The notes: generated by a model not told the origin, from the sequence alone. Shown: positions 1-6,092, counted from the stretch's first letter. The stretch: 7,047 bases of DNA from Sphingomonadales bacterium (GCA_024636595.1 JAGXGT010000153.1:1-7047); one strand, 5' to 3'. Translations and numbers: made by a program.

Positions 1-600
1 ATCGAGGCGCTGACCGAACCGTGGCTGGGCACGCAGGATCTGGCCGACGATAGCCCGCTGCCGGCGCTGATCGACGTGAAACTGACCCGCGTGGCCACCG
101 ATGCAGAATATCAATCGCTGCGCAGTAGCCTGCAATCGACGGCACCGGGCGCCCGCGTCGAGCCGAGCAGTGGTTATATTGCCCCGGTAATCTCGCTGGT
201 GCGGTCGTTTCAGTGGATTGCCTTCGGTCTGGTTGCCCTGCTCGCTCTGGCAACCTGTGCCGCCGTGATTATCTCGGCAAGATCGGCGCTCAACACCCAC
301 ACCGAAACCATCGCCGTGGTGCATTTGCTCGGCGGCACCGACCAGCAGATCAGCCGCTTGTTCCAGCGGCGCATCGCCCTTGACGCGCTGCTCGGCGGCC
401 TGATCGGGCTGCTCGGCGGGACGGCGATCATCTGGCTGATCAGCACGCAATTGACCGCGCTGGGCTCCGGTCTGGTGGAATCGGTCGGTCTCGACTGGTG
501 GAGCTGGTTGATAATTGCCGTGATTCCGATATTGGGGATGTTCCTAGCCATGGTGACCGCCAAATGGACGGTGGTCGGCGCCCTGAAAAAGATATTGTAA
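1..600 (+). CDS. ftsX: Cell division protein FtsX, C-terminal part (5' end outside window)
   Basis: The frame is open from the first base to the TAA at 598-600 and gives 199 residues, so this is the 3' part of a gene; the GTG at 76 is internal. FtsX is the membrane subunit of the FtsEX ABC-type complex, which controls septal peptidoglycan hydrolases during division. Seen: the end of the periplasmic domain with the family-like stretch EPWLG...LPALIDV (residues 6-26), a hydrophobic segment at about residues 60-92, a cytoplasmic stretch HTETIAVVHLLGG typical of FtsX, and two more hydrophobic segments at about residues 124-143 and 163-182. This matches TM2-TM4 of the four-TM family. ftsE would be expected just upstream, outside the window. 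The next gene starts 9 nt after the stop, so cotranscription is likely. It could only be confused with another FtsX-fold permease; the short C-terminus and the loop motif favour FtsX itself. Confidence 0.9.
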   Translation: MEALTEPWLGTQDLADDSPLPALIDVKLTRVATDAEYQSLRSSLQSTAPGARVEPSSGYIAPVISLVRSFQWIAFGLVALLALATCAAVIISARSALNTHTETIAVVHLLGGTDQQISRLFQRRIALDALLGGLIGLLGGTAIIWLISTQLTALGSGLVESVGLDWWSWLIIAVIPILGMFLAMVTAKWTVVGALKKIL

Positions 601-609
601 CCCCATTTG

Positions 610-1143
610 ATGATTTTACGTTTTGTCTCTTTTCTGCTGCTGCTCTGGATCATCGGCTTTGCCTGGTTCGCCATCGACCTGCCGCGCCCGGTCGCCGATG
701 ATGCCCATACCGGTTCGGTTGTGGTGCTGACTGGCGGCGCTGGCCGGATCGACCGCGCGCTCGATATCGTCGGGTCAAAAGCCGCAGGCCGGCTGCTGAT
801 CTCCGGCGTCGACCGGGATGTGAAGCCAAAGGAACTGGCCGCAGAATATGACCGGCCGGGCAACCTGTTCGACTGCTGTATCGATCTCGGCTTTCAGGCA
901 GTCGATACGCGCTCCAACGCGCTGGAAATCGCGCGCTGGGCATCGCGACGGGGCGACAAGTCGGTGCGTCTGGTGACCTCCGACTGGCATATGCGCCGCG
1001 CCCGCCTGGAACTGGAACGGGCGATGCCGCCAGAGGTGCAGATTCTGTCCGACGCGGTGCAGACACAGCCATCGCTCGGCACGCTATTCATCGAATATAA
1101 CAAATATCTGATGCGCCGGCTGGCGGCGCTGGCGGGGGTCTGA
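610..1143 (+). CDS. YdcF-like DUF218 domain protein, membrane-anchored
   Basis: This encodes 177 residues from the ATG at 610; a TTG at 607 in the same frame would add one residue. Residues 1-22 form one hydrophobic helix (signal anchor), leaving the rest outside the cytoplasmic membrane. The DUF218 fold is indicated by VVVLTGG (37-43) for the first beta strand and loop, RLLISGV (61-67), the SNALEIARWA helix (102-111) and the LVTSDWHMRRA stretch (121-131). These are the signature blocks of the YdcF/SanA/ElyC superfamily. At 177 residues it is on the short side for the family. ElyC and SanA relatives are linked to envelope integrity, but the reaction is not established, so no function beyond the family is claimed. 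It lies 9 nt after ftsX and 1 nt before plsC, pointing to translational coupling in one operon. No strong Shine-Dalgarno precedes it. Confidence 0.87.
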   Translation: MILRFVSFLLLLWIIGFAWFAIDLPRPVADDAHTGSVVVLTGGAGRIDRALDIVGSKAAGRLLISGVDRDVKPKELAAEYDRPGNLFDCCIDLGFQAVDTRSNALEIARWASRRGDKSVRLVTSDWHMRRARLELERAMPPEVQILSDAVQTQPSLGTLFIEYNKYLMRRLAALAGV

Positions 1144-1144
1144 G

Positions 1145-1834
1145 ATGCTTGCGGCGATCCGTTCCGTCATCTTCATGGCGGTCTTCTATATCGGCTCGGT
1201 CCCGATCATCATCGCCACCTTCCTCGGCGCCTTTTTCTGGCCGCCGACGATCTATTATATGGCGCAATATTGGAGCCGCTATCATTATGTCTGCGCCCGC
1301 CTGATCCTCGGCATCCGCGTCGAGGTCAAGGGCGAGATCCGCAACGAGCCTCTGCTCTATGTCTTCAAGCATGAAAGCATGTTCGAAACGATCGATCTGC
1401 TGCGGCTGTTCGACAAGCCGGTGGTGATCGCCAAGAAAGAACTGCTGGTGATTCCCTTATGGGGCTGGATCGCGACCAAACATGGCCTGCTCGGTATCGA
1501 CCGCGACGGCGGCGGCGCGGCGATGCGGCAGATCATCAAGCAGGCCAGGAAAGCGGTCGCCGAAGGCCGCCCGATTGTCATCTTCGCCGAAGGCAGCCGC
1601 GCCCACCACGGCGAACGCCCTGAACTGCAGACCGGCTTTGCCGGCATCTACAAGCTGATGGGCATACCCTTGGTCCCGGTCGCCCTGAACAGCGGCATCG
1701 TCTCCCCCCGCGACACCTTCGTCCAGAAAAGCGGTGTGATCACCTATGAAGTGCAGCCGGAAATCGAGCCCGGCCTGGAACGCGACGATATCCGCGACCG
1801 GGTGCACAAGGCGATCAATGTGCTGAATGATTGA
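1145..1834 (+). CDS. plsC: 1-acyl-sn-glycerol-3-phosphate acyltransferase (PlsC family)
   Basis: This 229-residue protein is of usual PlsC length. The family moves an acyl group from acyl-ACP or acyl-CoA to lysophosphatidic acid, giving phosphatidic acid at the inner membrane. All four acyltransferase blocks are visible: block I with H76-E-S-M-F-E81, block II G-I-D-R (117-120), block III F147-A-E-G-S-R152, and block IV P-L-V-P-V-A-L-N-S-G (175-184). Residues 8-35 are hydrophobic and form an N-terminal membrane segment. Block I reads HX4E instead of the textbook HX4D; I recall this Glu variant from alphaproteobacterial homologues, so it is probably functional. The ATG lies 1 nt after the stop of the DUF218 gene, with a G-rich stretch at 1134-1138 as a possible ribosome site. 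It is the last gene of the ftsX operon. The acyl substrate cannot be read from sequence, so a related lysophospholipid acyltransferase is possible. Confidence 0.9.
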   Translation: MLAAIRSVIFMAVFYIGSVPIIIATFLGAFFWPPTIYYMAQYWSRYHYVCARLILGIRVEVKGEIRNEPLLYVFKHESMFETIDLLRLFDKPVVIAKKELLVIPLWGWIATKHGLLGIDRDGGGAAMRQIIKQARKAVAEGRPIVIFAEGSRAHHGERPELQTGFAGIYKLMGIPLVPVALNSGIVSPRDTFVQKSGVITYEVQPEIEPGLERDDIRDRVHKAINVLND

Positions 1835-1894
1835 ATCGGGTTTCGTCAAAAAAACGCAATTTTACGACAGGCCGGCAAATAGTTCTACTCCATC
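1835..1894. other. Convergent intergenic spacer
   Basis: This 60-bp gap separates the 3' ends of plsC (+) and the exported protein gene (-). It is AT-richer than the flanking genes and carries A- and T-runs around 1849-1863. I cannot fold a clean intrinsic terminator hairpin here by eye. Confidence 0.5.
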
Positions 1895-2677
1895 CTAATT
1901 GGCAACAACCGCCCATTCGTCGCCAAAACGTGCCCAATAGACACCGCCCGGCCAGGAGAAGCTGCCGTCCTCGGTTTTCCCCGACACGGAAATGGGCGGC
2001 TGACCGTCTGGCCCGAATATCTGATAGACGCGCCCGCCCATCACCGGGGTTACGGTGAGCGTTTCCTCGACCACCGCTGGGTGGCTGGTCAGAATGGACC
2101 GCAGATAGAATGTGATCCCCTCGGTGCCGCCCATGCGCCGGCCAAATTCTTTGATCATCGGATCATGCATGCGCAAAATCGTCTCAACGTCCTCCGCCCG
2201 CGCCGCGTCCTGCAGTCTCTTCACCGCATCCAGCAAACCTTCGTCGCCCGCGATATCGGCCTTGAGATAGGTGTCTTCCAGCGGTCCGAGATGTTCGAAG
2301 CTCAGCTGCTGGGAAGACGGGGCGGTAAAGCGGACGGTGTCGACGATTTGGTCATCTTCATAACTGCCCTTGCACCGCGCAAAGATGGTAAATTCCGCAG
2401 CACTTCCGTCATAATCGATCTTCACGATATTCTGACCGGGAACCAGCCATTCGGTGAGTCCATATTCGTAGGAAGACTGGCTGACCGATCCGTTGTTGGA
2501 AGACAGTTGGACGCCGCTATACTTGAGAACGACATCGTTCAGGGTGGCGCGGTAGCTCCCCGTTTCCATCTTGACCCGAAGCCCGTGAAAAAGCTCGCAG
2601 GCAGAAGCCGCGCCGGGCATCGCCGCAATGAGTGCAATCGCTATTGCGATGCCGGTCTCAAATTTTCCTCTGATCAT
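1895..2677 (-). CDS. Exported protein of unknown function
   Basis: This 260-residue protein starts at the ATG at 2675-2677, with Shine-Dalgarno AAGGA (plus strand 2685-2689) 7 nt upstream. Residues 1-26 form a classical signal peptide: K/R near the start, a hydrophobic core AIAIALIAAM, and an A-S-A cleavage site before C27. The -3 residue is Ala, not Leu, so this fits a lipobox poorly and signal peptidase I is the better guess. Two cysteines of the mature protein, C27 and C102, could pair. The first part (about 28-118) reads as beta-rich and contains a LTEWLVPGQNIVKIDY stretch (74-89), suggesting a beta-sandwich. It is followed by a helical segment (about 147-198: DAVKRLQDAARAEDVETILR) and a C-terminal beta portion ending WPGGVYWARFGDEWAVVAN. 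The helix-then-sheet end vaguely recalls NTF2/SnoaL-like domains, but I do not recognise the family. It lies in the same direction as the L,D-transpeptidase gene but 241 bp away, so it probably has its own promoter. Confidence 0.82.
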   Translation of the reverse strand: MIRGKFETGIAIAIALIAAMPGAASACELFHGLRVKMETGSYRATLNDVVLKYSGVQLSSNNGSVSQSSYEYGLTEWLVPGQNIVKIDYDGSAAEFTIFARCKGSYEDDQIVDTVRFTAPSSQQLSFEHLGPLEDTYLKADIAGDEGLLDAVKRLQDAARAEDVETILRMHDPMIKEFGRRMGGTEGITFYLRSILTSHPAVVEETLTVTPVMGGRVYQIFGPDGQPPISVSGKTEDGSFSWPGGVYWARFGDEWAVVAN

Positions 2678-2918
2678 CTTATTGTCCTTGAGCTGGTTCC
2701 TCTGCGAGCGGCCTAGCGCTTTTGCGGGGCCGGGATGTGAGAGAGGTCACTATAGGACGGGTTCAAGAAACAAAGGATGGTGTCGCACTCGATAAATTTG
2801 TGCGCTAAAGCCGTTTGATCATTTAGGCGGTGCAGCCGAAGAGCGAGCCGGGCGTGGGGTCAACTGCGCAATCAAGGTGCCACTTTACCAACTACCCCAA
2901 CTACGCCCATCCGGCACT
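2678..2918. other. Intergenic region before the exported protein gene
   Basis: This 241-bp region lies between two minus-strand genes. It holds the Shine-Dalgarno (2685-2689), a TATAGT -10-like hexamer on the minus strand (2754 to 2749), an overlapping CRP-like site (2736-2751), and, near the transpeptidase stop codon, the direct repeat CCAACTAC at 2888-2895 and 2897-2904. No good -35 hexamer sits at 16-18 bp from the -10-like box. I see no convincing terminator for the transpeptidase gene and no coding sequence with codon bias or a ribosome site. Confidence 0.45.
2736..2751. promoter_or_regulatory. CRP/FNR-type operator-like site
   Basis: The plus strand reads TGTGA-GAGAGG-TCACT, which matches the CRP consensus TGTGA-N6-TCACA at 9 of 10 half-site positions. 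It overlaps the minus-strand TATAGT box (2749-2754), about 59-74 nt upstream of the exported protein's start codon. If the TATAGT box is the real -10, binding here would be expected to block rather than activate transcription. One match of this size can arise by chance. Confidence 0.3.
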
Positions 2919-3995
2919 CTATTCCTGAAACACCGCTTCCACTCCGGGTTTGACCATTTGCGCCAGGCGCGCGGCATCCCAGTTGGTCAGGCGCACGCAG
3001 CCGTGACTTTCTGCCCGGCCAATCGTGTGAGGCGCGTTGGTGCCATGGATGCCGTAATGCGGCTTGGAAAGGTCGATCCAGACCACCCCGACCGGCCCAT
3101 TCGGCCCTGGTGGCAGCAGCTCGGCTTGCTTGTCATCGCTGACGTCCCAGAACAGTTTCGGATTATAATGGAAATCCGGATTGCGGCTAACGCCCTGGAT
3201 TTTCCAGTTGCCGATCGGCAGCGGGTCATGGCTGCTGCCCATGGTCGCAGGGAATTGCGCGATCAGCTTGCCATCCTCGGCATAGGCCTGCAACACGCCC
3301 TCGGACTTGTCTACCACCACCTTGCTCGCCGTCGGCTGCCTCGATGCCACGCCGAGCCTTTGCAAGGTTGCCGACCAGTCCCGATCGTCCGTTCCCGCCA
3401 GCGGTGCGACATCGGCAATATTGGGCACCCGGATGACCTTGCCGGCGCCGATCTTGGTATCGGGGCTGTTCAGCGCGACCAGCGCCTCCGGCGTAGTATG
3501 AAAGCGTTCGGCCAAGGCTTCCATCAGATTTTTATAGCCCAATGTCGGCAGCTCGGCTTGCTTTGCTGCGTCGTCCGGTAAGTCGGGATAAAACGGCCCT
3601 TTGGCAAAGGCTGCCGGAATGGTCACCAGCCGCGTCGCCGCAACATCGCGCCATTTTTCCATCGCCGCCAGCGTCTCTTGGTCAAGCGTACCGGTTTCTT
3701 CCAGCCCGTTGGCATTCTGGAATCCGCGCAGCGCCATTGCGTACGACTGGCCCTCCGCGCCATCAATCACGCCCGGTGAAAAGCCCAGCCGGTCGAGAAT
3801 GACCTGCGCCCGCAGAATCGGTGTCTCCGTAAACGGAGTGGAGCCCGCCTTCGCATCGGCAAAGTGCAGGGGATCGGTATCAGCCGGTCGAGTGGATTCG
3901 GCGGATGAGCGATCCGGCTCGTTGGTTTCGGTATCAACGGAAAAATTGCACGCCGACAACAGCATGAGGCCGGCAAGGCAGGGTCGAATTTTCAA
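2919..3995 (-). CDS. L,D-transpeptidase lipoprotein (PG-binding, LysM-like, YkuD)
   Basis: This 358-residue protein is predicted to crosslink peptidoglycan in the periplasm through 3-3 links or to attach proteins to it. I start it at the TTG at 3993-3995 because AGAGGA (plus strand 4003-4008) lies 7 nt upstream. Translation then begins MKIRPCLAGLMLLSACN, a textbook lipoprotein signal with lipobox L13-S-A-C16; an upstream ATG at 4064 would bury this. Domains in order: a low-complexity Asp/Thr/Ser linker (17-55), a PG_binding_1-like domain (about 58-113, with RAQVILDRLGFSPGVIDG), a LysM-like segment (about 148-193, ending GAGKVIRVPNI), and a YkuD catalytic domain (about 224-357). The catalytic signature is complete: H317 in YGIHGTN and S-H331-G-C333-V-R335, with C333 as nucleophile. 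N17 after the lipidated Cys gives no Asp retention signal, so the outer membrane is the likely site. It stands apart from its neighbours, with 205 bp upstream for its own promoter. Confidence 0.93.
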   Translation of the reverse strand: MKIRPCLAGLMLLSACNFSVDTETNEPDRSSAESTRPADTDPLHFADAKAGSTPFTETPILRAQVILDRLGFSPGVIDGAEGQSYAMALRGFQNANGLEETGTLDQETLAAMEKWRDVAATRLVTIPAAFAKGPFYPDLPDDAAKQAELPTLGYKNLMEALAERFHTTPEALVALNSPDTKIGAGKVIRVPNIADVAPLAGTDDRDWSATLQRLGVASRQPTASKVVVDKSEGVLQAYAEDGKLIAQFPATMGSSHDPLPIGNWKIQGVSRNPDFHYNPKLFWDVSDDKQAELLPPGPNGPVGVVWIDLSKPHYGIHGTNAPHTIGRAESHGCVRLTNWDAARLAQMVKPGVEAVFQE

Positions 3996-4002
3996 ATGAA
4001 AT

Positions 4003-4008
4003 TCCTCT
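4003..4008 (-). promoter_or_regulatory. Shine-Dalgarno deciding the TTG start of the L,D-transpeptidase
   Basis: The minus strand reads AGAGGA, then a 7-nt spacer, then TTG at 3995. The spacing is optimal. The in-frame ATG at 4064 has no comparable site and would place 23 non-hydrophobic residues before the lipoprotein signal. Confidence 0.75.
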
Positions 4009-4055
4009 AGGGGTTTGCAGCCATCAACCGACAACTGCTGCATAGGTTGCTGAAC

Positions 4056-4075
4056 ATTCTGCAAAATATCAGAAT
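4056..4075. promoter_or_regulatory. Inverted repeat ATTCTG-N8-CAGAAT, possible operator
   Basis: Two perfect 6-bp arms, ATTCTG (4056-4061) and CAGAAT (4070-4075), flank the AT-rich centre CAAAATAT. It lies 61-80 nt upstream of the transpeptidase TTG, where a promoter or operator would be expected. Arm length and spacing fit a dimeric regulator; the protein is unknown. Confidence 0.35.
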
Positions 4076-4121
4076 AACTTAAGGGACCGCCGGGGGGCGG
4101 GACGATGACCGCGCGCTATGG

Positions 4122-4157
4122 TGATTCAGCTTCCTTCTGCAATGATTCACCTGCCTT
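4122..4157. repeat. Imperfect tandem repeat, 21-bp period
   Basis: TGATTCAGCTTCCTT (4122-4136) recurs as TGATTCACCTGCCTT (4143-4157), 13 of 15 identical, with start points exactly 21 bp apart, i.e. two helical turns. It lies 44 bp beyond the 3' end of the MFS gene. The role is unknown; two binding half-sites or a remnant of local duplication are possible. Confidence 0.4.
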
Positions 4158-4200
4158 TATTCCTGCGCGGGCGGTTCACTGCTAGCGCCGATTCCAGTGC

Positions 4201-5685
4201 CTAGCGCCCCATATCCCGCTGGATCGTCCGGCTGGCCATATAGAAGTGGAAGATCGCCCACAGATAGAGGCATTTGAACAATACCATCGACCATCGCAGG
4301 CCGTCGGCATTGGCCGTCTCGCAGGCGCTCTGCGCCACTGCGGTCAGATTGCTCGCCTTGCACGCCTCCAGCGTCAGCGCCGGGTCCAGGCCCGACAGGA
4401 AGGTCGCGTTCAATATTGTCGACAGACCGCCGATCAACGGCGGGCCGAGGCCGTAACCCAGCAAATTGACGATGAACAGGGTCACCGCCACCGCAGTGGC
4501 CCGCATCCGGCTGTCGACCACGCCGCTGGGGACCGCATAGAGCGGGCAGAGATAGGTATAGAGCAGCATCTGGCCGACCATCATCAGCGGCACCGCCAGC
4601 CACAGCGACTCCGCCAGATAGCCGGTGACGTGCAGCGGAATCACGCCGATCAGCGCGAACATCGGGATCAGCGCCAGCGCCTTCGGAAAGCGCTGCGCAT
4701 ATTTGTCCGCCAGATAGCCCGACATATAGGTGCCGATCGCGGCCATCACCGCCAGCGCCATGGCGATCTTGACCGATGCATCGAATATCGACATTTCATG
4801 GGTGCGGATCAGGAACGAGACGAAAAACTGGCCGACGCCATAATTGACGAAGGACGCAATGGTGACGCCCATGGTGACGTGCCAGTAGGAGGGTTTCTTG
4901 GACAGGATCCGGAGCACTTCGCGAAACCCGACTTGCTCCCGGTTCTGCATCTCCGCCGGATCGGTATAGCCGCGCGGCGGTTCTTTAATGGTCATTTTCA
5001 CGATCGCCGCGACGATGATGCCGGGGACGCCGACGATCACGAAAGCCACACGCCAGCCTTCGATATTCTGCCAGTCCAGCGCGTTCACGGCCCAGGTCCA
5101 GTTCCAGCTGCTCAGCATCGCGCCAACGATCGGTCCGTCTAGATTACCGACGATATAGCCGCCGAAAACATAGGCGACCATGCCGCCGAGCGGGATGCCC
5201 AGAGCATAGACGGAGACGGCGGTGGAACGTTCTGCCGGGATGAAATAGTCGGCGATCAGCGAATTGGCCGGCGGCGAACAGCCCGCTTCGCCGATGCTGA
5301 CGCCGATGCGGAAGATGAACAGGGCGATGAAGCTGGTGGCGAAGCCGCACAGGGCGGTCATCAGGCTCCACAGGGCCACCGATCCGGCGATGATCCAGAC
5401 CCGGTGATGCTTCTCGGAGAAGCGGGCGATCGGGATGCCGACAAAGGTATAGAGGATGGCAAAGGCCGGGCCGCCGAGCAGCCCCATTTGCCAGTCTTCC
5501 ACACCGAAGCTTTCCTTGATCGGCTCGGTCAATATGTTGATGATCGTGCGGTCGATGAAATTGAAAATATAGACGGTGAGCAGGATATCGAGAATATAGT
5601 TCCGGTAGCTCTTGCTGCCATAGCCGGTTTCCGGCGCTCCGCGGTGGGAGGAAAGGGGGGCACTGATAATTGTTGCTTCGGCCAA
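4201..5685 (-). CDS. MFS transporter, Spinster-like
   Basis: This 494-residue, 12-TM secondary transporter of the cytoplasmic membrane is counted from the TTG at 5683-5685. That codon has AGGAG (plus strand 5695-5699) 9 nt upstream; a GTG at 5722-5724 would add 13 residues but lacks a good ribosome site. Spinster-type features are NFID45R46 at the end of TM1 (compare NYMDR in eukaryotic SPNS proteins), GEAG (132-135) followed by SPPANSLIADYF in TM4, and a VPSGVVDSRMRATA stretch (386-399) before TM11 with NLLGYGLGPP (407-416). The TM2-3 loop reads GIPIARFSEKHHR, lacking the Asp of MFS motif A, while the symmetric loop GYLADKYAQR (323-332) keeps it. Two longer loops stand out: about 179-212 after TM5, and a Cys-containing loop before TM12 (C442, C455). 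Substrate unknown: bacterial Spinster homologues have been tied to varied lipids, organic acids and drugs, so none is named. It is divergent from the cupin gene. Confidence 0.9.
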   Translation of the reverse strand: MAEATIISAPLSSHRGAPETGYGSKSYRNYILDILLTVYIFNFIDRTIINILTEPIKESFGVEDWQMGLLGGPAFAILYTFVGIPIARFSEKHHRVWIIAGSVALWSLMTALCGFATSFIALFIFRIGVSIGEAGCSPPANSLIADYFIPAERSTAVSVYALGIPLGGMVAYVFGGYIVGNLDGPIVGAMLSSWNWTWAVNALDWQNIEGWRVAFVIVGVPGIIVAAIVKMTIKEPPRGYTDPAEMQNREQVGFREVLRILSKKPSYWHVTMGVTIASFVNYGVGQFFVSFLIRTHEMSIFDASVKIAMALAVMAAIGTYMSGYLADKYAQRFPKALALIPMFALIGVIPLHVTGYLAESLWLAVPLMMVGQMLLYTYLCPLYAVPSGVVDSRMRATAVAVTLFIVNLLGYGLGPPLIGGLSTILNATFLSGLDPALTLEACKASNLTAVAQSACETANADGLRWSMVLFKCLYLWAIFHFYMASRTIQRDMGR

Positions 5686-5694
5686 ATCAAAACT

Positions 5695-5699
5695 CTCCT
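5695..5699 (-). promoter_or_regulatory. Shine-Dalgarno deciding the TTG start of the MFS gene
   Basis: The minus strand reads AGGAG with a 9-nt spacer to TTG at 5685. It lies downstream of the alternative GTG (5724), so it would be inside the coding sequence if that start were used; this favours the TTG. Confidence 0.6.
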
Positions 5700-5780
5700 G
5701 ATTTTCCCCAATTGATTGTGACACATGGGGTTTTGTGGAGGATACCGAATTTTCTCACTTTGTATATTCCGTTAACCTCT

Positions 5781-5796
5781 CCCGGCTTTCGCCGAG
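5781..5796. repeat. GC-rich hairpin, GAAA tetraloop on the minus strand
   Basis: The plus strand reads CCCGGC-TTTC-GCCGAG. As minus-strand RNA it folds CUCGGC-GAAA-GCCGGG, six pairs including one G-U, closed by a GNRA loop. No T-run follows on either side, so it is not a standard terminator. Its CGGCTTTCGCCG core resembles hairpins I recall as recurrent between sphingomonad genes; that is recollection, not a search result. Confidence 0.4.
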
Positions 5797-5934
5797 GCGG
5801 GCTGGGGCGCGACAGGGCTTTCCTACAGCGGGCAAGATCGGTTAGTCTGGCGCCATGATCCGGTCGCTTCCCTTTGTCATCCATTGATGGGGTTCCGCAA
5901 TGTCCGGGGGGAAATATGTTCTCCTCAATTGGGG

Positions 5935-5952
5935 GTGTGACCCGTGTGACCC
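5935..5952. repeat. Perfect tandem repeat GTGTGACCC x2
   Basis: GTGTGACCC occurs at 5935-5943 and again directly at 5944-5952. It lies in the non-coding divergent region, about 180 bp before the cupin start. The 9-bp period does not match a helical turn, so paired sites on one DNA face are less likely. Confidence 0.4.
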
Positions 5953-6078
5953 CGGGCAACATAATTGGCGTATAGCGCCGACCTGTTTCTTGCTCCGGCA
6001 TCGCACTAGAGGAAAATACGTAATTACAAAGTGCGGCCAATATTGTTTAGCAACAGAAATGCAGGAAAGCGGCAAGGA

Positions 6079-6092
6079 CGAACGGTCGTTCG
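6079..6092. promoter_or_regulatory. Inverted repeat CGAACG-GT-CGTTCG, possible operator
   Basis: Two perfect 6-bp arms flank a 2-bp centre, 40-53 nt before the cupin ATG. Short, tight palindromes of this type are common TetR-family operators. It also resembles the Gram-positive LexA box, but alphaproteobacterial LexA uses GTTC-N7-GTTC, so LexA is unlikely. No regulator gene lies in the window. Confidence 0.4.

Larger units (their letters stand above)
3996..4200. other. Intergenic region between L,D-transpeptidase and MFS genes
   Basis: These 205 bp hold the 5' leader of the transpeptidase gene and the 3' flank of the MFS gene, both on the minus strand. Visible items are the transpeptidase Shine-Dalgarno, an inverted repeat at 4056-4075, a short GC hairpin CCGCC-GGGG-GGCGG at 4087-4100 without a T-run on either strand (so a poor intrinsic terminator), and an imperfect tandem repeat at 4122-4157. 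The AT-rich block 4056-4082 is the most promoter-like part, but I cannot assign a -35/-10 pair with confidence. Confidence 0.45.

Noticed and set aside
210..863. 217-codon minus-strand open frame
   Set aside because: Antisense to ftsX and the DUF218 gene; low-complexity Ser/Pro/Arg composition.
2081..2716. 211-codon plus-strand open frame
   Set aside because: Antisense to the exported protein gene, which has a proper signal peptide and Shine-Dalgarno.
2877..3581. 234-codon plus-strand open frame
   Set aside because: Antisense to the L,D-transpeptidase, whose catalytic signature is complete.
4087..4100. GC hairpin as terminator of the MFS gene
   Set aside because: Five-pair stem without a following T-run and about 100 nt beyond the stop codon; not enough for an intrinsic terminator call.
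4246..5142. 298-codon plus-strand open frame
   Set aside because: It lies entirely antisense to the MFS gene; the translation is rich in Arg, Gln and His with no fold or ribosome site, as expected from the GC-rich complementary strand.
5855..5887. 10-residue mini-ORF starting ATGATCCGG, looking like the first codons of a lost gene
   Set aside because: Too short, with no downstream continuation in any frame that resembles a protein.
5916..5975. 19-residue plus-strand mini-ORF (MFSSIGGVTRVTPGNIIGV) after a G-run
   Set aside because: The spacer of about 4 nt is short and there is no conservation evidence; it could be a leader peptide but cannot be supported here.
5687..6040. 117-codon minus-strand frame in the divergent gap
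   Set aside because: It runs through the hairpin and repeat sequences and into the MFS Shine-Dalgarno, with an Arg/Pro-rich low-information product.
6079..6092. SOS (LexA) box
   Set aside because: Resembles the Gram-positive consensus only; alphaproteobacterial LexA binds a direct repeat GTTC-N7-GTTC, which is not present here.
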